Below are positions 24,155 through 33,071 of a stretch of 38,730 nt of DNA, piece by piece. Made by a program: the position numbers and the translations under genes. The stretch is taken from contig CAMJUL010000036.1 of assembly GCA_946408995.1 (NCBI GenBank), forward strand, positions 1-38,730, in the 5' to 3' direction. The notes beneath the pieces are model-generated. The model was given only the letters and a program-made list of their open reading frames with translations, was not told the DNA's origin and made no database searches. The stretch is from an uncultured Clostridia bacterium (GTDB lineage Bacteria; Bacillota; Clostridia; Christensenellales; Aristaeellaceae). Every line of letters begins with the position of its first letter. The stretch's first letter is position 1.

Positions 24155-24538
24155 ATGAAGTACCCCATCCGGCAGGTATCCGAAAAGACCGGGATCAGTC
24201 CCTGTGTGCTCCGCTGCTATGAAAAGGAGGGCCTTCTGCCCCACATCGGCCGCAGCGAGGGAGGAATCCGGTTTTATACCGCGCAGGACCTGGAGCAATC
24301 GGGGCTGATCAGCTGCCTGAAAAAAACCGGCATGCGGCTCAGGGAGATCCGGACTTTTGTGGAGCTGAAGGGAAAAGGGCCCTGCACGCTGAGGGAGAGG
24401 TGCGGCATTCTCCGCCGGCAGCAGGCCCTGGTGGAACAAAAAATGGAAGAAATGCGTCCAAGTCACGACAAGGTATCCCGTAAACCGGACCATTCCCTCC
24501 GCCTTGCGGAGGAATACGAAAAAACGGGGCGGGCGTAG
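24155..24538 (+). CDS. MerR-family transcriptional regulator
   Basis: A 127-residue regulator. The N-terminal winged helix is clear: MKYPIRQVSEKTGISPCVLRCYEKEGLL, with the second part GIRFYTAQDLEQ. A helical dimerisation stretch follows (LRERCGILRRQQALVEQKMEEM). There is no large ligand domain and no metal-binding cysteine pair, so it belongs with the small effector-type MerR proteins. It diverges from the ABC exporter operon, a common layout for multidrug exporters and their regulators. GGGAGG precedes the start. It ends 2 bases from the convergent nitroreductase gene. Confidence 0.87.
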   Translation: MKYPIRQVSEKTGISPCVLRCYEKEGLLPHIGRSEGGIRFYTAQDLEQSGLISCLKKTGMRLREIRTFVELKGKGPCTLRERCGILRRQQALVEQKMEEMRPSHDKVSRKPDHSLRLAEEYEKTGRA

Positions 24539-24540
24539 GC

Positions 24541-25143
24541 TTACGGAACGTTTTCCGGCCAGATCCAGGTGACGGGGTTTCCGGGGGTTTCCCGCTTTTC
24601 CCGGATGGGAGCGCCCTGGGAGGCGTACCCCAGGGCCAGGCCGCCGGTGACGGTCTCCCCGGGAAGAAGCCCCAGGGGCTCCAGGAAGGCGCGGACGGAT
24701 GGCCGGTCGTCCAGCCAGTGGAGCTGGTTGATCCAGCAGGCCCCCAGGTCCAGGGCGTTGGCGGCGATCATCATGTTTTCCAGGGCGCAGGCGCTGTCGG
24801 CCAGGGCGTTGCCGTAGCCCTTGCGGTTGGCGGTCACGATCAGCACCGGCGCGTGATAATGGAAGACATACCCGCCCTTTTTGGAGGCGCGTATGGAGGC
24901 GCGCAGGGATACATAGGTGTCCTCGCTTTCCTCCATGGCGGCAAATTCCCTTTCCACAAGCCGGGCCAGGGCGCCCAGCATTTCCGGGTCCGACAGAACG
25001 ATCAGGTGGGTGCTTTGGCTGTTGGAGCCGCTGGGGGCGGCCCGGCCGGCCTCCACGACACGGGCGACAAGGTCCCGGGGGGGCCGGCGTTCCGACAGCT
25101 TTCTTGTGCTCCTGCGGGTAAAAATCGCATCAAGCGCGTCCAT
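24541..25143 (-). CDS. Nitroreductase-family FMN oxidoreductase
   Basis: A 200-residue protein with nitroreductase features: FTRRSTRKLSERRPP (FMN phosphate-binding arginines) and the AAPSGSNSQSTHLIV segment near residue 40, then ADSACALENMMIAANALDLGACWI in the second half. These cytoplasmic enzymes reduce nitro groups, quinones or flavins with NAD(P)H. I start at 25143 (MDALDAIF) because an AAGGAGG site stands 6 bases upstream; a longer frame at 25215 lacks one. It follows the feo genes by 44 bases and is probably co-transcribed. Confidence 0.87.
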   Translation of the reverse strand: MDALDAIFTRRSTRKLSERRPPRDLVARVVEAGRAAPSGSNSQSTHLIVLSDPEMLGALARLVEREFAAMEESEDTYVSLRASIRASKKGGYVFHYHAPVLIVTANRKGYGNALADSACALENMMIAANALDLGACWINQLHWLDDRPSVRAFLEPLGLLPGETVTGGLALGYASQGAPIREKRETPGNPVTWIWPENVP

Positions 25144-25187
25144 GCGGGTCCTCCTTGTCTTGTTTTGTAAGCAACGGGGACAGGGGT

Positions 25188-25343
25188 TCAGGGCGTGTTT
25201 TTTTTCTTTGCGCACAAGCCGGCGCAGGCGGTGCAGTCCCCGCAGCAGCCCCTGCCGGCTTTTTTGTTCAGATGGATCCGGCGGACGGCCAGGGCCAGCA
25301 GCCCGATGATGAGAAGCAGCAGAAGAAGATCCAGCGTATTCAT
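25188..25343 (-). CDS. FeoB-associated Cys-rich membrane peptide
   Basis: A 51-residue peptide: one transmembrane segment (LDLLLLLLIIGLLALAV), a positive stretch (RRIHLNKKAG) and a cysteine cluster GCCGDCTACAGLC. This matches the FeoB-associated Cys-rich family, often found just after feoB in Firmicutes. It may pass or sense iron at FeoB, but its role is not settled. It starts 4 bases after the end of feoAB with GTGAGG ahead of the ATG. Confidence 0.85.
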   Translation of the reverse strand: MNTLDLLLLLLIIGLLALAVRRIHLNKKAGRGCCGDCTACAGLCAKKKNTP

Positions 25344-25347
25344 ATCC

Positions 25348-27705
25348 TCACCCCAGATGGAAGCACAGCCCGACAAGACGGACTAAAAGAGCACAAAGCC
25401 AGGCCACGGCGCATTGCCAGGCGACCACGCCAAGGGCCCAGCGGCCGCCCAGTTCCCGCTTGATGGAGGTGACGGCGGCTACGCAGGGGGTGTAGAGCAG
25501 GCTGAACACCAAAAGCGTCACGGCGGTCAGCGGGGCCATGATCTGGGCGACGCCCCCCTGGGCCTGATAGAGCATTCCAAGGATCGAGACCACGCTCTCC
25601 TTGGCCATAAAGCCGCTGACCAGGGAGGTGACGATGCGCCAGTCCCCCAGCCCCAACGGGGACAGAAGAGGCGCGAGGATGCCGGAAATGGAGGCCAGAA
25701 CGCTTCCGCGGGGGTCCGGAAGCAGGTTGAAACGGAAATCAAAGCTTTTGAGGAACCAGATGACGACGGTGGCGATGAGGATGACCGAGAAAGCCCGCTG
25801 CAGAAAATCCCGGGCCTTCTCCCAGAGCAGCTGCAGGACGCTGCGCAGGCTGGGCAGGCGGTAGTTGGGCAGCTCCATCACAAAGGGAACGGCCTCACCG
25901 CGGAACAGGGTGCTTTTGAAAAGGAAGGCGGCCAGGATGCCCGTCAGGATGCCCAGCGCGTACAGCGCGGTGATGACGATCCATCCCTGTCCCGGGAAAA
26001 AGGCGTTGACGAAGAAGGAATAGATGGGCAGCTTGGCCGTGCAGCTCATAAAGGGGGTCAGCAGGATGGTCATCCTCCGGTCCCGGTCGCTGGGCAGGGT
26101 GCGGGTGGACATGACGGCGGGTACAGTGCACCCAAAGCCGATGAGCAGGGGGACGATGCTGCGGCCGGACAGGCCGATGCGCCGGAGCAGCTTGTCCATA
26201 AAGAAGGCCACGCGGGCGATGTAGCCGCTGTCCTCCAGGAGGGACAGGAACAGGAAGAGGGTGACGATGATGGGCAGGAAGCTGACCACGCTGCCTACCC
26301 CTTCAAAAATGCCCTCGATCACAAGGCCGTGAATGGCCGGGTTGACGTTGCCGGCGGTCAGGGCCTTGTCCACGACACCGGACAGGGCGCCGATGCCGGA
26401 GGCAAGCAGATCCTGCAGGGCGGGGCCGATGACCGAGAAGGTCAGGAAAAACACCAGGGCCATCAGGGCGATAAAGACGGGGATGGCCGTAAAACGGCCG
26501 GTCAGGATCCGGTCAATGCGCTGGCTGCGCAGATGCTCCCGGCTTTCCCGTGGATGGACCACGCACCGGGAACAGACCCTGCCCACAAAGTCGTAGCGCA
26601 TGTCCGCAATGGCGGCGCTTCGGTCCATGCCGCGCTCCTTTTCCATCTGCAGGACGATGTGGTCCAGGGTCTCCTTTTCGTTCTGGTCCAGATCCAGCTG
26701 CTCCAGGATCAGCGCATCCCCCTCGATGAGCTTGCTGGCGGCAAACCGTTCCGGCAGCCCCACCCGCCGGGCATGGTCCTCCACCAGGTGGAGCACCGCG
26801 TGGAGACAGCGGTGCACGGCTCCGCCGTGGTCCTCCTCCCCGCAGAAATCCTGCTGAAGGGGCTTTTCCTGATAGCGGGCAATGTGAACGGCGTGGCGGA
26901 CCAGCTCATCCACCCCCTGGTTTTTCGCCGCGGAAATGGGGACCACGGGGACCCCCAGGAGGGCCTCCATGCGGTTGACGTCCACGGAGCCGCCGTTGCC
27001 GGTGACCTCGTCCATCATGTTCAGGGCGACCACCATGGGCACGTCCATTTCCAAAAGCTGCATGGTCAGGTACAGGTTGCGCTCGATGTTGGTGGCGTCC
27101 ACGATGTTGATGATGGCCCGGGGCTTTTCCTTGAGGACAAAGTCCCGGGAAACCAGCTCCTCGCTGGAATAGGGGGACATGGAATAGATGCCGGGCAGGT
27201 CCGTGATGGAGGTGTCCGCATGCCCCCGGATGACCCCGTCCTTGCGGTCTACCGTGACGCCGGGGAAATTGCCCACGTGCTGGTTGGCGCCGGTCAGCTG
27301 GTTGAACAGGGTGGTTTTGCCGCTGTTTTGATTGCCCACCAGGGCGAAGGTGAGCACCGTGCCCTCCGGCAGGGGCGTGCCGGTCCCCTTGGGATGGAAC
27401 CGGCCCTCCTCGCCAAGGCCAGGGTGGTCCGTCCTGCGAAGGCGATACGCCTTTTCCGGGACCGTTTCGGGGGAGGAATCCCGGACGGCCTCCACCTCCA
27501 CCTTTTCCGCGTCCGCAAGCCGCAATGTCAGTTCGTACCCGTGGATGCGGATCTCCATGGGGTCGCCCATGGGGGCGAGCTTGGTCACGGTGGCCTTGGC
27601 GCCGGGAAGAACGCCCATATCCAGAAAATGCTGGCGCAGCGCGCCCTCGCCGCCTACGCGGAGGATGACGCCGCTCTGGCCGGGTTTTAAATCCTTGATG
27701 GTCAT
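25348..27705 (-). CDS. feoB: Fused FeoA-FeoB ferrous iron transporter
   Basis: A 785-residue fusion. Residues 1-74 form a FeoA SH3-like domain (MTIKDLKPGQSGVILRV through LRLADAEKVEVE). After a linker comes the FeoB G-protein domain with G1 GNQNSGKT (124-131), FPGVTVD, G3 DLPG (169-172) and G4 NMMDE, then a membrane region with the two gate motifs (LLIGFGCTVPAVMSTRTL and YTPCVAAVTSIKREL). It imports Fe(II) across the cytoplasmic membrane. The fusion makes the FeoA partner stoichiometric. First gene of the feo operon, driven by the consensus promoter at 27786-27814. Confidence 0.95.
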   Translation of the reverse strand: MTIKDLKPGQSGVILRVGGEGALRQHFLDMGVLPGAKATVTKLAPMGDPMEIRIHGYELTLRLADAEKVEVEAVRDSSPETVPEKAYRLRRTDHPGLGEEGRFHPKGTGTPLPEGTVLTFALVGNQNSGKTTLFNQLTGANQHVGNFPGVTVDRKDGVIRGHADTSITDLPGIYSMSPYSSEELVSRDFVLKEKPRAIINIVDATNIERNLYLTMQLLEMDVPMVVALNMMDEVTGNGGSVDVNRMEALLGVPVVPISAAKNQGVDELVRHAVHIARYQEKPLQQDFCGEEDHGGAVHRCLHAVLHLVEDHARRVGLPERFAASKLIEGDALILEQLDLDQNEKETLDHIVLQMEKERGMDRSAAIADMRYDFVGRVCSRCVVHPRESREHLRSQRIDRILTGRFTAIPVFIALMALVFFLTFSVIGPALQDLLASGIGALSGVVDKALTAGNVNPAIHGLVIEGIFEGVGSVVSFLPIIVTLFLFLSLLEDSGYIARVAFFMDKLLRRIGLSGRSIVPLLIGFGCTVPAVMSTRTLPSDRDRRMTILLTPFMSCTAKLPIYSFFVNAFFPGQGWIVITALYALGILTGILAAFLFKSTLFRGEAVPFVMELPNYRLPSLRSVLQLLWEKARDFLQRAFSVILIATVVIWFLKSFDFRFNLLPDPRGSVLASISGILAPLLSPLGLGDWRIVTSLVSGFMAKESVVSILGMLYQAQGGVAQIMAPLTAVTLLVFSLLYTPCVAAVTSIKRELGGRWALGVVAWQCAVAWLCALLVRLVGLCFHLG

Positions 27706-27754
27706 GGCTGCCTCTTATGATTCTTGATGGATTCCGCCTTCGCGGGAAGGAAAA

Positions 27755-27766
27755 CCCCGCGCGGGG
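27755..27766 (-). promoter_or_regulatory. GC palindrome in the feo leader
   Basis: CCCCGCGCGGGG is a perfect 12-bp palindrome in the ~75-base untranslated leader of feoAB, followed in the minus direction by a second small hairpin (TTCCCGCGAAGGCGGAA). It could be an operator for an iron regulator or a structured leader. It does not look like the AT-rich Fur box, so regulation by Fur is not supported here. Confidence 0.35.
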
Positions 27767-27785
27767 CGGGCATTCCAGGACTTGT

Positions 27786-27814
27786 ATTATAGAGCCGCGG
27801 GATGCGCGTGTCAA
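27786..27814 (-). promoter_or_regulatory. Perfect sigma-70 consensus promoter of the feo operon
   Basis: On the minus strand TTGACA (27809-27814) and TATAAT (27786-27791) are separated by exactly 17 bp. Every position matches consensus, so basal transcription should be very strong and regulation must come from a repressor or the leader. Confidence 0.88.
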
Positions 27815-27894
27815 CCGTCCGGGCGGGGTCAGCCCACGCCGGGAACTACTGAAAAACGGGCAGGGCATGCGTGAGGCGTGGAAGGAACAGGGGG

Positions 27895-27923
27895 TGGAGA
27901 ATCGCTTGGAAGTATGGTATACT
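27895..27923 (+). promoter_or_regulatory. Promoter of the NUDIX gene with extended -10
   Basis: TGGAGA (27895-27900), 17 bp, then TATACT (27918-27923), preceded by TGG as an extended -10 element. The start of transcription would fall about 20 bases before the ATG at 27950. Confidence 0.65.
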
Positions 27924-27949
27924 TGCCTGTGAAAAGGAAGGGACTTTGC

Positions 27950-28519
27950 ATGGAATACCTGGATGTCTGCGACGAAAACGGATGCCCCACGGGGGAAACC
28001 GTGTCCCGGGAAAGGGCCCACCGGGAGGGGATCCTGCACAGGACGGCCCATGTGTGGGTGGTCAGGCGCGGGGAGAGGGACTGGCAGGTGCTTTTGCAAA
28101 AGAGGAGCCTTGAGAAGGAAAGCTACCCAGGCCTGTATGACACCTCCTCCGCGGGACATATCCCGGCGGGGGAGGAGCCCTCTCTTTCCGCCCTGCGGGA
28201 GCTTCGGGAGGAGCTGGGGGCAGCAGCCTCCCCGGAGGACCTTCGGCGGATCGGCTTTTTCCGCGTCCGGTACGAAAAAACCTTCCATGGCCGCCTTTTC
28301 AGGGACAACGAGGCCGTCACGGTGTACCTGCTGCTCAAAAGCCTGGACGAGGGGACCCTTACCCTGCAGCGGGGAGAGGTGGACGAGGTCCGCTGGTTTG
28401 ATCTGGACCATGTAATAAGCGAAACGGGGAGCCCCGGGAGCATTTTCTGCGTGCCCGCCGAGAGCCTTAAACTGCTCCGGCAGGCGCTTAAGGCTGCGGG
28501 GGAGCGGGACGCGTTTTAA
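27950..28519 (+). CDS. NUDIX hydrolase (IPP isomerase-like/YfcD-like)
   Basis: A 189-residue protein. The Nudix box is complete: G-HIPAG-E-EPSLSAL-RELREELGA, in the pattern G-x5-E-x7-REUxEExGU. The N-terminal MEYLDVCDENG and HRTAHVWVV segments are typical of the YfcD-type group related to isopentenyl-diphosphate isomerase, which hydrolyse nucleoside-diphosphate-linked substrates. Start at 27950 fits an AAGGAAGG site and the promoter just upstream; an earlier in-frame ATG at 27878 lies before the promoter and is not used. It leads a plus-strand run with dinB and a macro-domain gene. Confidence 0.87.
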   Translation: MEYLDVCDENGCPTGETVSRERAHREGILHRTAHVWVVRRGERDWQVLLQKRSLEKESYPGLYDTSSAGHIPAGEEPSLSALRELREELGAAASPEDLRRIGFFRVRYEKTFHGRLFRDNEAVTVYLLLKSLDEGTLTLQRGEVDEVRWFDLDHVISETGSPGSIFCVPAESLKLLRQALKAAGERDAF

Positions 28520-28538
28520 GGGCAAGGGAGGCGGAAGG

Positions 28539-29756
28539 GTGCAGCGGATGATCATCCATGTGGACATGGACGCTTTTTACGCTTCCGTGGAGGCAAGGGA
28601 CGATCCCGCCCTCCGGGGCAAACCCCTGATCATCGGGGCCCTGCCCCGGGAAAGGGGCGTGGTGGCCACCTGCAGCTACGAGGCCCGGAAATTCGGCATC
28701 CATTCGGCCATGAACATCAAGGAGGCCTGGCGCCTTTGCCCCGGCGGCATCTACATGCACCCGAATTTTGATAAATACCGTTTGGTCTCCGACCAGCTGC
28801 ACCGCATCTGGAACGCCTACGCCACGGCGGCGGAGTCCGTCGCCCTGGATGAGGCGTACCTGGACGTGACGGAAAAGGCGGGGAATTGGGATAAGGCCTG
28901 CGAGATCGCCCGGCTGATCAAGCGGCGCACCCGGCAGGAGCTGGGCCTGACCTGTTCGGTCGGGGTGGCCTATTCCAAGACCGCCGCCAAGTGCGCCAGC
29001 GAGGAGAAAAAGCCGGACGGTTATTTTGAGATCCCGACGCCGGAAGCCTTTGTGGCCCTGATCAGGGACCGGGACGTACGGGTCCTGTACACCGTAGGGG
29101 ACAGGACGGCCGAAAAGCTCAACAGGGCGGGCATCCGCACCGTACGGGACATTCAGGAAAGGCCCGGGGAGGTCGTGCGCCTGCTGGGAAAGCAGGGCGC
29201 GTGGATCGCCCGCGTGGCCTCCGGGGAGGATTTCCGCCCCGTGACGGCCTGGCGGCCCGAGGACGCCAAATCCATCAGCCGGGAGCTGACCTTCCAGGAG
29301 GACGTCAGCGACCGTGCCTTTCTCGGGGAGGTGCTGCTTTTGCTCAGCCTGAGCGTGGAACGCAGGGCCGGGCGGGTCGGGCTTTACGGGGAGGGCGTGA
29401 CGCTGAAGGTGACGTTTTCGGATATGAAGACCGTCACCCGGTCCCGCATGATGGAGGCCACCCGGGACGCTTTGGATATTCACGCGCGGGCCCTGGAATT
29501 GTTAGGACAGGTGCCGGAGCGGCCGGTCCGCCTGATCGGGGTCGGCATCAGCCGCCTGACGGGGGATCGGGTCCTTCAGATGCGGTTTGACGGTTCGCCG
29601 GAAAAGGCGGAGCAGGACGAAAAACGCCTCCCGGAAGCGCTGGAGGCTTTGCACCGCCGGTACGGCCTGGATTTTGCCGGCAATCTGGACAGGATCTTCC
29701 ATGGGGAGACCCTGTACCGCACCGTGGATTACATGCGGAGACACAGGGGAAAGTGA
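28539..29756 (+). CDS. dinB: DNA polymerase IV (Y-family translesion polymerase)
   Basis: About 405 residues from the GTG at 28539, or 402 from the ATG at 28548; a GGGAGG site 7-10 bases upstream favours the GTG. The palm contains MIIHVDMDAFYASVE at the start and the second catalytic motif ESVALDEAYLDVTE; the CSYEARKFGIHSAM and GVAYSKTAAKCAS segments are also typical of DinB. The C-terminal little-finger region is full length. It copies damaged DNA, with errors, without proofreading. 20 bases after the NUDIX gene and 28 bases before the macro-domain gene. Confidence 0.93.
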   Translation: MQRMIIHVDMDAFYASVEARDDPALRGKPLIIGALPRERGVVATCSYEARKFGIHSAMNIKEAWRLCPGGIYMHPNFDKYRLVSDQLHRIWNAYATAAESVALDEAYLDVTEKAGNWDKACEIARLIKRRTRQELGLTCSVGVAYSKTAAKCASEEKKPDGYFEIPTPEAFVALIRDRDVRVLYTVGDRTAEKLNRAGIRTVRDIQERPGEVVRLLGKQGAWIARVASGEDFRPVTAWRPEDAKSISRELTFQEDVSDRAFLGEVLLLLSLSVERRAGRVGLYGEGVTLKVTFSDMKTVTRSRMMEATRDALDIHARALELLGQVPERPVRLIGVGISRLTGDRVLQMRFDGSPEKAEQDEKRLPEALEALHRRYGLDFAGNLDRIFHGETLYRTVDYMRRHRGK

Positions 29757-29784
29757 CCCCTGAGGACGCGCGGGGAGGATGCCT

Positions 29785-30831
29785 ATGCCGCTTGAGTTTG
29801 TACGCGACGACATTACCAGGATGGACGTGGACGCCATCGTCAACGCCGCCAACCGTTCCCTTTTGGGGGGCGGGGGCGTGGACGGGGCCATCCACCGGGC
29901 GGCGGGCCCGGAGCTTAAGGAGGAATGCCGCGCCCTTGGGGGCTGCGAGACCGGCCGGGCGAAGGTCACCCGGGGGTACCGCCTGAAGGCGAAATACGTC
30001 ATCCACACTGTGGGCCCCATCTGGCAGGGGGGCGGATGCGGGGAAAGGGAAGCGCTTTCGGCCTGCTACCGGAATTCCCTTGCCCTGGCGCAGGACATGG
30101 GCTGCGCCTCCGTGGCCTTTCCCCTGATCTCTGCGGGGGCTTACGGGTATCCGAAGGCGGAGGCCATGGGGGTAGCCGTGGACGAGATCACCCGCTTCCT
30201 TCAGACCCGGGAGATGACCGTGTACCTGGTCCTGTTCGGCGAGACGGAGTTCCTGACCGGGAAAGCCCTTTACCGGGACGTAAAGGAATACATCGACCGA
30301 AACTATGCCGAGACCCACATCAAGAAAAACGTGGAGGCAAGACGGTCGGCGGCATGGCGGCAGGGCGAGGAAGAAGGCCTTGCCATCGACCGGGCCCTGA
30401 TGATGGAAGCAACGCCCGCCCCTGCCCCGGCGGCCTCAAAGCCCCTGGAGGAGACGGACTGGGAGGAGCTGCTGCGGCAGACCGACGAGGGGTTTTCCGA
30501 AACGCTGCTCCGCCTGATAGATCAAAAGGGCATTCCCGACACGGAGTGCTACAAGCGGGCGAACGTGGACCGGAAGCTGTTCAGCAAGATCCGCTCCAAC
30601 CCCGCCTACCGGCCCAAAAAGCAGACGGTGTTTGCCTTTGCCGTGGCGCTGGAACTGGACCTGAGGGAAACCAGGATGCTTCTGGAGCGGGCCGGGTTCG
30701 CCCTGTCCCACAGCAGCCGGTTCGACCTGGTGATGGAGTACTGCATCCGGAACCGGCGGTACGACGTGTTTGAGATCAACCAGATCCTGTTTCAATTGGA
30801 CATGCCCCTGCTGGGCTCCTGCATGGCCTGA
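29785..30831 (+). CDS. Macro-domain ADP-ribose hydrolase fused to a C-terminal XRE-like helical domain
   Basis: A 348-residue protein. Residues 1-170 are a macro domain with ADP-ribose loops: [46 protein letters not shown] and [16 protein letters not shown]. This group usually removes ADP-ribose or acetyl groups from ADP-ribosylated or O-acetyl-ADP-ribose substrates. A charged and Ala/Pro-rich linker (about 185-225) joins it to a C-terminal helical domain of ~110 residues with [34 protein letters not shown] and [11 protein letters not shown], resembling an XRE/HTH-like fold. I start at 29785 because GGGGAGG is 6 bases upstream; an ATG two codons earlier is too close. Confidence 0.85.
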   Translation: MPLEFVRDDITRMDVDAIVNAANRSLLGGGGVDGAIHRAAGPELKEECRALGGCETGRAKVTRGYRLKAKYVIHTVGPIWQGGGCGEREALSACYRNSLALAQDMGCASVAFPLISAGAYGYPKAEAMGVAVDEITRFLQTREMTVYLVLFGETEFLTGKALYRDVKEYIDRNYAETHIKKNVEARRSAAWRQGEEEGLAIDRALMMEATPAPAPAASKPLEETDWEELLRQTDEGFSETLLRLIDQKGIPDTECYKRANVDRKLFSKIRSNPAYRPKKQTVFAFAVALELDLRETRMLLERAGFALSHSSRFDLVMEYCIRNRRYDVFEINQILFQLDMPLLGSCMA

Positions 30832-30884
30832 CAGGGACGGAACGGACTGATCCCGGAAAAACGGGAGGAAGGAGAGCATTTTTT

Positions 30885-31736
30885 ATGGCACGGTTTGTAT
30901 TGTCAGCCTTTGCCGACGAGGCGGCGAAAGCCCTGGCCGACCAGTTGAAGGCCTTGAAGGAGGAGGGAATCTCCCTTGTGGAGCTGCGCAACGCGGACGG
31001 GAAAAACTGCGCGGACCTGACCCTGGAGGAGGCGGAGACCCTTCGCGGCCGCCTGGAGGAGGCGGGCATCGGCCTGTCCGCCCTGGGATCCCCCTACGGA
31101 AAGGCGCCCATCGACCAGCCCTTTGACGCACATCTGGCCCTGTTCAGGCACGGGCTGGACCTCTGCGGACGCCTGGGATGCAAACGGGTGCGCATGTTCA
31201 GCTTTTATCTGCCAAAGGGCTCTGAACCGTCCCTGTGGCGGGAGGAGGTGTTCCGCCGCCTGGATATCATGCTCACCCTGGCGGAAAACGCCGGCGTTGA
31301 ATTGGTGCATGAGAACGAAAAGGGCATCTACGGCGATGTGACGGAGCGGTGCGAGGAACTGGTGGAACGTTTCAAAGGGCGCATGGGCTTTGTGTTTGAC
31401 CCGGCCAATTTCATCCAGTGCGGCGTGGATCCCCTTCAGGCCTGGGAGCGGCTGCACGATTCCATCACCTATATGCACATCAAGGACGCCCTGAAGGCGG
31501 ATGGCGCGGTGGTGGCGGCCGGCCACGGGGACGGCCATGTGGGCGAGATCCTTTCCAGACTGAACCGGGAGCGGGAGGGGCAGGTGATCCTGACGGTGGA
31601 GCCCCATCTGACGGTGTTTGATGGCCTCAAGAACCTTCAGAGCGAGGAACTGACCCACCATGAAAGCTATCCGGACAGCCGGGCGGCCTTCCACGCGGCC
31701 TGCGAAGCGCTGCGGGGGCTTCTTGGGGCGCTGTAA
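30885..31736 (+). CDS. Sugar phosphate isomerase/epimerase-like TIM-barrel protein
   Basis: A 283-residue member of the xylose-isomerase-like superfamily: FVLSAFADEAAKALADQLKALKEEGISLVELRN at the start, CKRVRMFSFYLP, GVELVHENEKGIYG (metal-binding Glu), GFVFDPANFIQCG, ITYMHIKDA and VILTVEPHL near the end. It has about 50 bases of spacing from the macro-domain gene and is followed directly by a strong terminator, so it may be the last gene of that transcript or its own unit. Sequence does not resemble the two isomerases of the left operon closely. Substrate unknown. Confidence 0.83.
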   Translation: MARFVLSAFADEAAKALADQLKALKEEGISLVELRNADGKNCADLTLEEAETLRGRLEEAGIGLSALGSPYGKAPIDQPFDAHLALFRHGLDLCGRLGCKRVRMFSFYLPKGSEPSLWREEVFRRLDIMLTLAENAGVELVHENEKGIYGDVTERCEELVERFKGRMGFVFDPANFIQCGVDPLQAWERLHDSITYMHIKDALKADGAVVAAGHGDGHVGEILSRLNREREGQVILTVEPHLTVFDGLKNLQSEELTHHESYPDSRAAFHAACEALRGLLGAL

Positions 31737-31743
31737 CCGGGCA

Positions 31744-31795
31744 CCGGAAAGGGGCTGCCGCAGAATCGAAAAAGCTGCGGCAGCCCCTTTTCCGG
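31744..31795 (+). terminator. Long terminator hairpin after the sugar isomerase gene
   Basis: GGGGCTGCCGCAG (31751-31763) pairs perfectly with CTGCGGCAGCCCC (31775-31787) and extends through CCGGAAA/TTTTCCGG with one bulge. A T-run follows. It shares GGGGCTGCYGCAGAATC with the hairpin at 33,756-33,798. Confidence 0.85.
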
Positions 31796-31913
31796 TTTTT
31801 TCATGCGCCGGATCAGACTGCGATGTCCGGGAAGGGTTGGCCCATGGCCCGGCTTTCTTCATCCCCCCGCATGAGCTATGGCAGGAGGACGGTGAATCCC
31901 TGTCAGCCATTCC

Positions 31914-32570
31914 TTAATCCGGCTGTCTGCCTTTCAGCAAAGGCCTGGCGATATGCACATTGAAGAACTCAATCAGGGGACCCATAAAGAACGCGGTAAT
32001 GATGGTTCCCACCCCCACAATTTCCGGCACCCGGCTCCAGGATCCGCCGCCGATCAGATAAAGCACGGTTCCCAGCACGACGCACACAATGTCCGTTGCG
32101 ATCCGGACATACTGGAACTTTCCCCATTTCCATTTTTCGGCCATGGTAATCGCCAAGGAATCATAGGTTGAAACCCCAAGATCGGCGGTCATGTACAGGG
32201 CGCTGCCGATGCAGATTACGACAATCCCGACGGCAAGGAACAGAATCCGCAGTCCTGTGCCGGGCGCCGGGAACCATCCCTGAAGGGTTTCCAGTGTAAA
32301 CTGGGTAATGTATCCGAGCAAAAACAGGTTGATAAAGGTCGCAATGCCGATGTTGTGCCAATTGAAAACCAGGCTGAAAACCAGCAGCACACAGTTGACG
32401 ATCACATACAGCGTTCCGAAGGGAATCGGAATCAGCTGGTCCAGCCCGCTCATCAGGCTTTGAAACGGATCCACGCCAAAGGCCGCCAGTTTGAAAAAGC
32501 CGACAGCAATCGCGCAGATGATAACACCGCAAAGGGACATGCAGATCCTGCGAACAATGGGTTTATTCAT
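31914..32570 (-). CDS. YczE/YitT-family integral membrane protein
   Basis: A 218-residue hydrophobic protein with about five to six transmembrane segments (ICMSLCGVIICAIAVGFF, LYVIVNCVLLVFSLVFNW, ILFLAVGIVVICIGSALYM, ATDIVCVVLGTVLYLIGG, IVGVGTIITAFFMGPLIEF). The GVDPFQSLMSGL and ADLGVSTYDSLAI repeats, one per half, are typical of the YczE/YyaS/YitT group. Its function is not known; members have been suggested to be transporters. AGGGAG precedes the ATG. Codon use is less GC-rich than in the flanking operons. Confidence 0.8.
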   Translation of the reverse strand: MNKPIVRRICMSLCGVIICAIAVGFFKLAAFGVDPFQSLMSGLDQLIPIPFGTLYVIVNCVLLVFSLVFNWHNIGIATFINLFLLGYITQFTLETLQGWFPAPGTGLRILFLAVGIVVICIGSALYMTADLGVSTYDSLAITMAEKWKWGKFQYVRIATDIVCVVLGTVLYLIGGGSWSRVPEIVGVGTIITAFFMGPLIEFFNVHIARPLLKGRQPD

Positions 32571-32611
32571 TTTGATCTCCCTGCCTTGAAAATGTGTTAT
32601 AAACAGAATGA

Positions 32612-33025
32612 TTATTCCCGCATATCTGTCGGAAGTGAATCAACACAAAGAGGATCTTCCGAAAGCAAGCATATCCGAATGTCCATGATGCGCCAAAGAC
32701 AGTCGGCAATCAACTCGTCAACTTCTCCTGGCATTGCCCAGTGGGTATAGGACCGCCACTCAGAGAATAGAAAATTCCCTGCAGCCTGCCGATCCGCATG
32801 CTCCAGCAGGTATAAATGATTCCTTCGCTCTTCTCTCTTTGATTTGGCGGGTGAAAGCTTCAGATTACGCTTGGTCCTGTACTCCCCGAAGCTTTTTCGC
32901 AAGTCCATTTCGAAGCCAAGTTCCCGCATGATCCCGGGGAAGCGATCCCATGGTTCATGGTTTTCTTCGGTTCGAAACGCATCAAAGATTCCTGGTGCAT
33001 ACCGGATTTCTTTTTTGCCACCCAT
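32612..33025 (-). CDS. Unrecognised small protein, possibly degraded
   Basis: A 137-residue open frame I do not recognise. It is charged and aromatic (GIFDAFRTEENHEPWDRFPGIM, KSKREERRNHLYLLEHAD, EWRSYTHWAM) with no membrane segment or signal, so a cytoplasmic or phage/plasmid-type small protein is likely. There is no ribosome binding site at the ATG 33025, and a frame shifted by one holds a possible start with GGGAG at 33060, so the 5' end may be damaged by a frameshift. It lies in a region of gene remnants. Confidence 0.45.
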   Translation of the reverse strand: MGGKKEIRYAPGIFDAFRTEENHEPWDRFPGIMRELGFEMDLRKSFGEYRTKRNLKLSPAKSKREERRNHLYLLEHADRQAAGNFLFSEWRSYTHWAMPGEVDELIADCLWRIMDIRICLLSEDPLCVDSLPTDMRE

Positions 33026-33071
33026 GGCTGCATTTCAACGCTGCATCGGGTGTTTGTCATACGCTCCCGGC

